From Rhizomys pruinosus (lineage: Eukaryota; Chordata; Mammalia; Rodentia; Spalacidae): a stretch of 64,000 bases of DNA. Positions 43,470-55,500 of the stretch are shown piece after piece; positions within the stretch are counted from its first letter, which is position 1, and every line of letters begins with the position of its first letter. Under the pieces are notes generated by a model that searched no databases, had not been told where the DNA came from, and worked only from the letters and a program-made list of their open reading frames with translations. The stretch spans positions 609,687 through 673,686 of the forward strand of contig VZQC01011025.1 in assembly GCA_009823505.1 (NCBI GenBank), in the 5' to 3' direction. The translations under genes and the position numbers were made by a program.

Positions 43470-46400
43470 TCTTTTTAAGACAGGGTCTCCCTGTAGCTCC
43501 AGCTGTCCTGGAACTCACTGTGTAGACCAGGCTGGCCTTGAACTCAGAGATACCTGTGCCTCTGCCTCCCAAGTTCTGGGATTAAAGAAAGGCATATGGC
43601 ACTATGCCCCGTTTATAGTTTGATTTTTAAAAACTTTTATTGTGAGAGCATGTGCAGAGCCCTGGGGAGAGTCACCAGCGCCGCATGAACCGGCGTGGTA
43701 ACAGCCTGTAGGAGGAGAAGTTAAAGGCTGTCCTTGGCAACATAAAGGAATTCTGCTAACTTCTTGTTCTGACATGACAGTTGTAGCAAATGAGCAAAAG
43801 TTAAGAACTGCTGATGAGGGGAAACAGCTCAGCGGCTACGGGCACACCCACACATGGGCACACCCACACACGGGCACACCCACACACCTGCCCACGGCCT
43901 CAACACCATGTCCAGAGGAACTCATTTCCTCCTCTGGCTTCTTTGGGCACTACACACGTGGTATACATCATACATGTAGGTCAAATATTCACAGCCATAG
44001 AAACTTTTTTTTTCTTCTTTTTGAGACAGGGCCTCCCGTTAGTCCCAGCTGGTAGAAGAAGCAGAAGCAGCAGCCGCTGCTGCCACCGCCGGGCGTGGTG
44101 GCGCACGCCTTTAATCCTAGCACTTGGGAGGCAGAGGCAGGCAGATCTTTGTGAGTTCAAGGCCAGCCTGGTCTACAGAGTGAGTTCCAGGCCAGCTGGG
44201 GCTACAGGGAGACCCTGTCTTGAAAAGACAAAAAAAGANGGTCTCCCTATTATCCCCAGCTGAACCTGATGAACCACTGTGTATGACCGGCTGGCCCATT
44301 GAACTCCACAAAGATCCACCTGCCTTCTGCCTCCTAAGTGCTAGGTATTAAAGGCGTGCACCGCACCATGCCTGGCTTAAAAGATGGTTCTTAGCAGCCT
44401 TGTGGGTGGCGTGGGAAATCGAACCCAGGACCTCTGCAAGAGCAAGTCGGCATCTTAACCGCTGAGCCATCTCTCCAGTCCCCGAATTTCTTCTGTTTTT
44501 AATGATTAAAAAGAGATCTTTTATAAGCCGGGTGTGGTGGTGCAGCGCTTTAAATCCTAGCACTTGGGAAGCAGAGGCAGGGTGCGAATCTTGTGAGTTC
44601 AAGGCCAGCCTGGTCTACACAGTGAGTTCCAGGACAGGCTGGAGCTAACAGGGAGACCCTGTCCCGTGAAAAGACCAAAAAAAAAAAAAAAAAAAAAAGA
44701 ATCTTTATAGTAACCTACCTGTAGTTCCCGGTTACTATATTTGCTAAAGAGAAGGACATTTTTCATCTTTGGAGTCTGAGCCTTGCATCTGGGCAAGGTG
44801 GCCTATCCCTTTATCCAACTCAGAGACAGGCAGATCTGAAGAGTTTTGGAGACCAGCCTGGTATACATAGTACATTCCAGGCTAGTGCTCATAGTGAGAT
44901 CCTGTCTTTAAAAAAGGAAAAAAAGCAATTCTGTTATAGAAATTTGGTGGTGGTTCGTGGCTCCCTACTAGAGCAGAAGAGAAGGCTGAATCACTGGGCA
45001 TTTTTAACCCACCATAGGAAGAGGTGGGCAAGCACAGAGGTTGGTTTAGGAAAGGCCAAGAAGAAATGTGTGGGATAAAATATGGCCTTTTCCATTGTAA
45101 AGGGGAGAAAAGCAGGCAAATGAATACAATGAAATTGGAACCTTACAGAATAACAACAGGACGTCTACAGGCCAGGTGTGGCACATACCCAGAATCCCAG
45201 CACTTGAAAGGCTGAGGCAAGGCGGTCCATGAGGTGAGACCAGGCACCCTGTGAGATCGTGTCTCAAAAAAAGATGTTGTGTTGAAATAGTAATGCTCTT
45301 ATAAAGTCAATACGTCTCCAGTTTTCTCTAAGAACTGTGAAACTTTAAAGTGCATTTAAGAGGATTACAGGCACCATCAAGTGCTAACCTGACAGCTGAA
45401 ACAATCCAAAGCCTTGTTTTAAGGCCTGTTAAGGCAAATACGTGTTAGCTGTGCTGTCTGGCCTTTGTTGAAGTTAAGTGTTACATGATTGTTCCATGTA
45501 GTGGTAAAGCATGCTATGTTAAATTCTGAGTAACGATGAGGAAACTATTAATTTATACAACTTAAAATTCCCATGAGTTGAGGATGTGAAAGGTAAACGG
45601 GTACCAATACCGGCCAAAAGCTGCTACAAAGAGTCATCTGGATGCCTTGTGCGCGGTTACGTTCACTGCAGGGACTTCTGATGCAGGATTCGGGTCTGGA
45701 GTCTGGCAGGTTAGTTAGATGAGCACCTCTGAATGAGCACTGCGTGGCAGGAGTCACAGACCCGTACTTTGCTTGGTTGAAGAAGGCAAGGCCAAGTTCC
45801 ATTTGTCAGAGCGGCGTTTGCAGAAAGATTTCCCCGCAGTTTTCTCAAGTGTGGCTGTTAAACTTTGGAAAAACGGGGTGTGAGGGGACCTGAATTGAAG
45901 CCATTTTTTGTTGACTAAATTTGGGGGCTTGTTTTCCACCTCTCATACCTTTCGCTTAGACAGTGAAAATTCCTTTTCACAAAGTTTACAGTGTGTTGCT
46001 TCTTTGTCTTTGAGCCAAACCAGTCCCTAGTAGGAAAAAAAGGGTATTATGTTCAAGTCAGAAATACTAAAACTGACAGGGAAACTTATATTCATCTAAA
46101 AATGCGTGAAAGTATACAGGCATGTTCTGACATGTAAATAAAGTCTTGTACAGAGCCATCCCTTCAGCCCCAAAAATATTTGGGCCACCAAGGTCAACTG
46201 TCTTGATTGAAAATAATAAGACTGGAGATGATGGCTCAGCGGTTAAGAGCACCAACTGCTCTGCAGAGGACTCGGGTTCGATTCCCAGCACCCCATGGCG
46301 GCTAAGAACCGTCTTTAACGTCCAGTTCCAAGGGAATCCAACCCCCCTGTTCGCATCCTCCTCACCAACATCGGTGCACCCAACCTACCTCTGAGACAGA

Positions 46401-49400
46401 ACACTCATACACAAAAAAATAATAACAAATATGCTAAATAAAGCAGCTCAATGAATCCTACAAAGGAACTTTACACTGAGCGGACACTTGAGATGAGTAA
46501 AATGAGTCCACCACATTAGTAACTAGGTGAAAACTGATGTCCGAAGGACTACTGGCAGCATGGTTCAGTGCTTGCCTAGCCACGCACCAGGCCATGGGGT
46601 ACTGGCAGCATGGTTCAGTGCTTGCCTAGCACACGCACCCCAGGCCATGGGGTACTCGGCCTATATGCATGTTCATGCTTGCCTAGCACGCACCAGGCTA
46701 TGGGGTACTGGCAGCATGGTTCAGTGCTTGCCTAGCACTGCACCAAGGCCATGGGGTACTGGCAGCATGGTTCAGTGCTTGACTAGCACGCACTCCGAAC
46801 TCCAGCCCATGCGGGTTGATTCTTCACTACTACAGAAGGAAAAAAATAATTGCATGTTACTTTACATACAGAGGGTTGCATGAAGAACTCAACTGACAAG
46901 AGCAGTTCCTTCTGGTACAGGGGCTAGGATGGGTTTAAGGTTAGGGACCACATGACAATAGTTTTTAAGTCTTTATAGGACTAGTACTTGACAAGGTCCC
47001 ATTGTATATCTCTCGCTGGCTGGCCTGGAACTCGACATGTAGACTACGATGGCCCCACCATGCTTGCCCTTGTTATTGGAGACAAGGTTTTGCTGTGTGG
47101 CCCACATTGGCCCTTTGACTGTGAAATCCTTCTGCTTCAGTCTTCCTGAGTGCTGGGATTACAGACATAGGTTGCTATCACACATGTAAGGTTCCAGAAC
47201 TTGACAAAAACTACTTTCATCTGTCCATGGTGGATCAAACCTTTAATCCCAGCACTCAGGAGACAGGTGGCAGAGATCTCTGGTCTCCATAGTAAGTTCC
47301 AGGCAAGCTAGGGCTATAAGGAAGACCTTTGTCTCAAAAAGAGAAATACATTTAACATTTCATGTGATGTTTTGATTAAAATATGGGTAGTGTGCAGTAG
47401 GAAGCCACCTCATTACCCTGACACTGTTTCATATGTCATGCACTGATCGGACCATCCGCCTTGACACATAACCTGCTGGGCAGAGCAACTCTGCACATCA
47501 GAGGCCTATCTTAGGAGCAACTGAGGGTCATCGAGGACACGTGACTTTCTAAAAGCTAAGAACTACGGTAATAAGCAGCAGCAGTGGTGTGGGAACTCAA
47601 GGGCCCAGCAGCATGCCGCAGTTTGCAGGGAAGAATGATGCATGGATTACTGCTACCCTGTAGCAGACAGAACACACACTAGGGTAATACTGTGGAAGTC
47701 AGTGCTGCCTTCCCACCTGAAAATATGTATGCCAGTCTAGAGATGATACCGATAGCAGTTGAGAAGACAGCATCCACAGCCCGCACGTCCAGTCCCCATC
47801 AACGCTCCACCTCCGTCCCACATTCATTAGATACACCCTGGCATTTTCCCTCCCTCCTTAGGTGCTGGGAATCAAACCTTTTTTTTTTTTCTTTTTTTTT
47901 TGTTGTTAGTTTTTTTTTTTGGTCTTGTCGAGACCAGGGTCTCCCTGTAGCCCCAGCTGTCCGGAACTCACTCTGTAGACGCAGGCCCTGGCGGCCTTGA
48001 ACTCACAAAGAATTCCGCCTGCTCTGCTCCCAAGTGCTCTAGGCATTAAAGGCGTGCGCCAAACCGACGCCCCGGTCTTTTTTTTTTTTTTTTTTTTATT
48101 GTTTTTGCCTTGTCTGAGACAGGGTCTCCTTGCGGGGACAGCTGCTAAGCTGGGCCAAGGAACTTTGCTTTTTGTGTAGAACCAGGGTGCGCCTTGAAGC
48201 CTTGCAACCAGAGATTCCCTCAGCATGCCTGCGCCTCTGCCTCCCGATGCTGGAATTAAAAGGCCCCTGCGCAAAACCAGGTTCTCTCACCAACCCCTCG
48301 CACCCCGTACTTACGGATCTTCCACCCCAACCCCCAAACCTACAGACTTCACCAGCTGACCACCAGGAAAGCTCTCCTCACCTGTAAGGCTTTGTTGGCT
48401 TCTTTTATGTCTTCTATTTTAAGTTTTGGACCTAAAATACAAAAACACCCCAAAATTTTAAGTCCTACAATGTAACCCAGAATACCTAACCAGAAAAGTA
48501 CTCATTTTCAAAGGCTGTAAAAGCCTGCTGGCTAAAGGGACATTCTCCTATTTTGTTGACAACTCCCTGAAAGGGGTGTGTGTGGTGTGTGTGTGTGTTG
48601 TTTGTGTGTGTGGTCTTTTTGAAAGAGCAGGGTCTCCCGTAGCTGCCAGCTGTCCCTGGAACTTCATATTGTAATAGAGTACTCTTAGGCTGGCTTGAAT
48701 TTCTCAGAGTATTTATCCGGTTTGTGCCTCTGCTCCCAAAGTTCTGGGATTAAAGAAAGGCATATTGGGCTCCTAATGCCCTCGTTTATAGATATATTTT
48801 TTAAAGAACTTATTTAATTGTGAAGAGTCAAGATTCGTGCGAGCCTCTTGGGGCAGAGATCAACCCAGCATGCTCGCGCTTAACTTTGAATCTGCGTGTC
48901 GTTGGGAGAGCGAAGACGCTGTAGAGGAGGTAAGTTACAGGGCGGCTGCGTCCTGTGCGACTACGGAGTAAAGGGGAATTCTGGCGAGGACTCTTCTTGT
49001 TCGTCTGGGACGATGAACAAGTTGTCCTAGCGAATGATCAAAAAAGTTAGAACGCGATCTCGGAGAGGGTGTGTAAACAGCATTAGCGGGCTAACAGGGC
49101 ACAACCCACACGGGCTACACCCACACACGGGCAACAAGTGTTGTGGCCATTACCCACACAGCACTGCCACGGCCTCACTACCATGTCGCAGAGGAAACTC
49201 ATTTCCTCCTCTGGCTTCTTTGGGCACACACACGTGGTATACATCATACATGTAGGTCAAATATTCACAGCCATAGAAACTTTTTTTTTCTTCTTTTTGG
49301 AGAAACAGGGCCTCCCGTAGTCCAGCTGGTAGAGAGAGCAGAAGCAGCAGCCGTGCGTGGCACCGCTCCGCCGCCACATCTGGCGGGCGTGGGTGGCGTC

Positions 49401-49523
49401 ACGCCTTTAATCCTAGCCTAGGAGGCAGAGGCGGCAGCAATTCTATTGCTCGAGTTCAAGGCCAGCCTGGTCTACAGAGTGAATTTCAGGCCAGCTGGGC
49501 TACAAAAACATTGTCTCAAAAAG

Positions 49524-49567
<44 letters not shown>

Positions 49568-52500
49568 AGAGGAAAAAAAGAATTACTCGCTAAGTTTGTT
49601 GCCAAGTTCTCGAAGAGCTTGTTCTTGTTCCTGATAGATGTTTTTCAACTGCTGATTTTCATCCTGGATCTTAAGGAATTCCTTCAAAACAGAAGACAGA
49701 AAATGGAATTTAACAAAAAGAAACTACATTGTGTATATACTTCTGTGTGTGTGTGTGCGCGCGAGTGCATGCGTGTGTATGCCATTAAATAAGAAAGCAT
49801 AAATATCTTTGAGGTTGCGACAGGATCTTACTATGTAGCTCAAATTGGCCTGGAATTAATTCTGTAACCTAGGCTAGCCTTAAACCCTCAGGTCTCCTGC
49901 CTCTGTCGACCCAAGTGCATATCACCACATACAGTTTCTCATAAGAAATGTGGTGTCTGAAACTTCTTCCTGGCTGCCCTAAGTATCAACTATTTCCATT
50001 CAATCTCCCTACTGATAATTCCTAAGATAAACAGTATATCCTGTTTCCATATATAAATGTAATTACATAAAGTATCTTGTTTTGACTTTTTCTCTTCTTC
50101 TTTTTTTTTTTTTTTTGCCTTTTTGAGACAGGGTTTGCCTTTGGTCCCAGCTGCCCTGGAGCTCGCTATGTAGACCAGGCTGGCTTGAACTCACAGATAT
50201 CCACCTGCCTCTCCCTCCCAAGTGTGGGGATTAAAGGTGGACACTACGTTGCTGACTGAAAGATGTGATTATGTGTGTGCAAGCACATGGAGGCTGGAGG
50301 ACAGCCTTGGAAGTCACCCTCAGGGATGCCAGCCACCTCCTTTGAGACAGGCTCTCACTGGCCTGAAGCTCAGCAATGCGAGCCCTAGAGCCTCCTAACT
50401 CCCTCCCCAGGGCCGACAGGCTATAGAACTTCACCACCACACCCTGTATATGCATAAATATATATAATTTTTTTTTTAAATCAGGTCTCCCTGTAGATCT
50501 AGCAGGCCTGGAACTCATTATGTAAACCAGGCTGTCATGTATTTTGCAGACATCTGCCTGCCTCTACACTTTTTTTGTCTTTTTGAGACACAGTCTCTGT
50601 GTAGCCACAGCTGGCCTGGAACTCACTATGTAGTCTAGGCTGGTGCCTTGAACTCATAGAGATCCACCTGCCTCTGCCTTCTGAGTGTTGGGATTAAAGG
50701 GCTACATCACCACACCAACCACACACTTCACATTTTTTTAAAATATTTTTTTAAATTTATTTTCATATGTGTATGAATGTATTGTCTGCATGTAGGTTGG
50801 TGCACCTGTGTCGTGCAATGCCTTGGAGGTCAGAGAGGGTGTTGGATTCCCCTGGAACTGGAGTTACAGACGGTTCTCAGCCGCCATGTGGGTGCTGGGG
50901 ATTGAACCCGGGTCCTCTGCAAGGGCATTCGGTGCTCTTAACCGCTAGGCTATCTCTCCAGCCCCCACACTTCACATTTTTTGTAGTTTCTGGTGACTGA
51001 ACTCAAATCCTGCAAGCAGTTACCTACTGAACCATTCCCCCCGCCCCCAAAATATATCTTTTAAAATAAGCTAAGAAGTTGCCAGGCATGGTGGCGCAAG
51101 CCTTTCTTTAATCCTAGCACTTGGGAGGCAGAGGCAGGAGGATCTCTGCGAGTTCAAGGCCAGCCTGGACTACATAGTGAGTTCCAGGACAGCTGGGGCT
51201 ACAAGGAGACCCTGTCTCAATAAAAGGAGCTGGTGGTGGAGGCTGGAGAGATGGCTCAGTAAATAACACTAGCTGCTCCTGCAGAGGACCCAGATTTGGT
51301 TCCCAGAACCCATGTGGCAGCTACAACTGTCCTAACTCCAGTTCCAAGGGAATCTGACACCCTCTTCTGACCTCTGTGGGCACTGCATGACACAGGTGTA
51401 CTTACATACATGAAGGCAATGCACTCATACATTAGAAATAATAGGGGCTGGAGAGATAGCCTAGCGGTTAAGAGCACCGACGCTCTTGCAGAGGACCCGG
51501 GTCCGATCCCCAGCACCCACATGGCGGCTAAGAACCGTCTGTAACTCCAATTCCAGGAGAACTCCAGTTCCAGGGGAATCCGAGACCCTCTTCTGACCTC
51601 CGCGGCATTGCATGACACGGGTGCACAGACCTGCATGCAGACAGTACATTCATACACATACAAAAATAAATAAATAATAAAAAAAAAAAAAAATTAAAAA
51701 AAAAAAAAAAAAAAAGAAATGAATAAATTTAAACAAGCGCTTAGCAGGTGTGGGTGCTCATGCCTGTAATCCCAGCACTCCAGAGGCTGAGTGAGCCAGG
51801 AGGACTGCCACACACAGGACTGCTACGGAGTTCCAGGCCAGTTTGGGCTACATACATACATACATACATACATACATACATACACACATTCAGTCTGAGG
51901 CCATTTCAACCAAAACAAAAAGAAAATTAACATTTATCAAAATATAATAATGAAGGTTTTACCACTATTTACTTTTTTAAGACCAACGATTTGTTGGGTC
52001 TCTTTTCTAAGATGAGATAAGACTTCCTTCTCCTTTAGAAGATCTTCCTGCAAAGTCTGTCTCCATTCCTTCTCAATCTTCAAATCTGTTTCCAGCCGTG
52101 CCCTTGAATGACAGAGCAGCAGTCAGTGCTACCTCTTCCTCTTACTGCCACCATCTTCAGCTGACAGCAGATGTTCCCCTTAATGCCAGCATCTCTGTCC
52201 CCGACAGCTGGGTGTGTACCTTCATCCCTGCATCTCCCTCCTGACAGTCGGACATCCCCTCGATGCCAGTATCCCCTTCGTAGCCATTCTTCAGGTTTTC
52301 CTTTCCTTTGTTTCCTACCTTTCACTATGAACTAATTATTATTTTGTTTTTTGAGAATAGGGTCTCGGGGCTGGAGAGAGTGAGCCTAGTGGTTAAGAGC
52401 TCTGGCTGCTCTTGCAGAATGGACCCGGGTTCGATCCCCAGCACCCACATGGCGGCTGAAACCGTCTGAAACTCCAAATTCAGGAAACTAACCAGGTTCC

Positions 52501-55500
52501 AGGGAATCCGACAGAACACACCCTCTTCTGACCTGCCGCGGCATTTGCACAGACATGGGTGCACAAACCTGCATGCAGACAGTACAAATTCATATAAATA
52601 ATAAATAAATAAATAAATAAATAATAAATAAAATAAAAATAAATTAGAGAATAGGGTCTCATGTAGCAAAGGCTAGCCTTGAAGTCCCCTCTTCCTGTCT
52701 CTACCCTCCAGGAGCTGGGGTCATAGGTGTTTTCCACACCTGGCTCCTCCTATTCACTGTTCCTATACAGACAGACACACATAGTATGTCTCACCTCTCT
52801 ATTCATACCCTATGGTTCCCTGGTCACCTCTTACTACTCCTCTCAATACCCCAAATACCCCCCTCTGGCATATCAGTTCCATCGCTTCTCTGAGGTCCTT
52901 CTTCCTCCCCTCCCATGGCTCCCTTCTTCTAACCATCTCTCTAGTGGTTCGTTTTTTTTTTTTTTTTTTTTTTTTGGTCTTTTCGAACAGGGTCTCCCTG
53001 TAGTCCCAGCTGTCCTGGAACTCACTCTGTAGACCAGGCTGGCCTTGAACTCACAAAGATCCGCCTGCCTGCTGCCTCCCCAAGTGCAGGATTAAAGGCA
53101 TGTGCCACCAGACCCGGCTGTCTAGTGTTCTTTATAAATACTCCTGGCTGCTCAGTGCAGGCATATAAGCATTATGGTAAAAGATGCTAAGTAGGGAGAC
53201 TGGAGAGAGGTTAGATAGGCAGTAGTTAAGAGGTAGCCACTGAGGCTCTTGCAGAGGACCCGGGATTGATCCCAGCACCCACATGGCGGCTGAGAACCGG
53301 CTGTAACTCCAATTCAGGAGAACTCACTTCCAGGGGAATCCGAGACCTCTCTTCTGACCTCCGTGCAGTGGCATTCAACGACAATGCACAGACTTGCATG
53401 CAGAGACAGTACATTTCATACACAGGAGAAAAATAAAAAAAGAAAATTTTTAAAGATGATAAATAGGTTTAGGATTTTCTTAGTGTACAATATGGGAGAG
53501 GGACATGGGACGAACGGCTGGGAGGTACACGTGAAAATGAGAGATTAGTCGGCCAAAAGCGAAGAAAGAAGGGGACAAGATCCGTGTAGCAGCACTGTGT
53601 GCTGTCTTCTATGTGCTTTTTTTCTGCACCAATTTTTTTTTTTTTTTTTGAGTCAGGGTCTCCCTGTAGCTGGCCTGAAACTCATTTTGTAGTCCAGGCT
53701 GGCCTTGAACTTGCAGAGATCCACTTGCCTCTGCCTCCCAAGTGCTAGGATTAAAGGTGTGCGCCACAACCCCCAGCTTCAATATTTTTTATTTTTATTT
53801 ATTTATTATTTTTTGGTCTTTTTGAGGCAGGGTCGCCCTGTAGCCCCAGCTGTCCTAGAACTCACTCGGTAGACCAGGCTGGCCTTGAACTCAAAAGATC
53901 CCCTGCCCTCCTCCCAGTGCTAGGATTAAAGTCGTGTGCCACACGCCCGGCCTCAATATTTTTTTTAAGTTTATTTTTATTTATTTCTGTATGTGTAGGA
54001 ATGTACTGTCTGCAAGTTTGTGCATCTGTGTCGTGTCAGTGCCGCAGGGTCAGAAGAGGGTCTCGGATTCCCCTGGAACTGGAGTTCTCTGGAATTGGAG
54101 TTTCAGACGTTCTCGGCCGCCATGTGGGTGCTGGGATCGAACCGGGTCCTCTGTAAGAGCGGTCGGGACTCTTAACCGCTAGGTCATCTCTCCAGCCCTC
54201 AATATTTTTTATATAAATATTTTTTGGCAAAAATTCACAGCCCAGATTTTTTTTTTAAAACAGGGTCTCATCCCAGGCTGGCCTAAAACTTGCCGTGTAG
54301 CTAAAGATAACCCTGAACTTCCTATCGTCCTGCCTCCGCCTAGTAGCCAATGTGGGCTCTATAGCAAGACCTGGTTTCACAAAAAATAAATGTTTAAAAT
54401 GTTGCAGCTGCGCCTGTCACGCTAATGATTACACTTTAAAAATAAAATTAGGGGCTGGAGAGATAGCCTAGCGTTAAGAGCACCGACGCTCTTGCAGAGG
54501 ACCCGGTTCGATCCCCAGCACCCACATGGCGGCTGAGAACCGTCTGTAAACCAATTCCAGGAGAACTCCAGTTCCAGGGGATCTGAGACCCTCTGCTGAC
54601 CTCCGCGGCATTGCACGACACGGGTGCACAGACCTGCATGCAAACAATACATTCATACACCTACAAAAATAAATAATAAAAAAAAATAAAAAAAAATAAA
54701 ATAAAAATAAAATTAAAGGGCCACGAAGATGGCTCCAAAGTAAAGGCACTTGCTGCTAAGCCTGACGGCCCGAGTTCAATTCCCGAGTCCTATGGGGAGA
54801 GAGAACCAACTACCACAAGTTGACCTCTAACCTCCACATATACACCTGGCATACGCATGCCAACATACATGCACACACGTGCACACACACACACACACAC
54901 ACAAACGGAATTAAAAATGATTCATGAATATATATTTATTTATACCAAGAAAAGACTTTTTGTTTTTGTTTCTTCGTTTTGTGGTGCTGAGACCTGAACT
55001 CAGGCCTTGGACAGAACAGGCCCATGCTCTAACAGCGACAGCGGTGCCAGTGGCGCAGGACAAAAAAAAAAGGAATGCATCTGAACAGTGAGTTCTGCAG
55101 CCAGACCAGAGCTTTGAAAAAAATTTCCGAGCTGGAGAGATGGCCTAGCAGTTAAGAACGCCGACTGCTCTTCAGAGAGACAGGTTTGATCCCCAGCCCC
55201 ACATGGCAGCCAAGACCGTCTGAACAACCTCCAATTCCAGGAGAACTCCAGTTCCAGGGAATCCGACACCCTCTTCTGACCTCCGCGGCATTGGCACGAC
55301 AGGGGGTTACACAGACCTGCATGCGACAGTACATTCATACACATACAGAAATATAAAAATTAAAAAAAAAAAATACATATTCCATTCCGTGGTGGCACAG
55401 GCCTTAATACCAGCATTTCCGGAGGCAGAGGCAGGCGGTAATTTCTGTGAGTTCAAGGCCACCTGATCTACATCAGTTTCCAGGACTCTGGGCTACAAGG

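Larger units (their letters stand above)
44240..49560. repeat. Noisy second copy of 39262-44235 (probable false duplication)
   Basis: Collinear copy at an offset of about 5.0 kb: B1/B2/B1 block, RUFY2 last exons, B2, ID minisatellite, up to the point of the N gap, then the B1, RUFY2 linker exon, GT repeat and CACACA repeat. It differs by very many 1-3 base insertions and deletions, mostly in 44240-44720, 45770-45900, 46180-46820 and 47890-49500, while other stretches are identical. This is the pattern of unpolished long-read sequence rather than evolved divergence. Confidence 0.85.

Noticed and set aside
43838..43893. Short regularly spaced repeats resembling a CRISPR array
   Set aside because: 16-bp units without spacers in a mammalian SINE; a simple tandem repeat.
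44240..49560. Real tandem duplication of the RUFY2 FYVE exons
   Set aside because: Indel-only noise, a single N at the junction, and identical stretches beside scrambled ones fit an assembly error better. Reads are needed to be certain.
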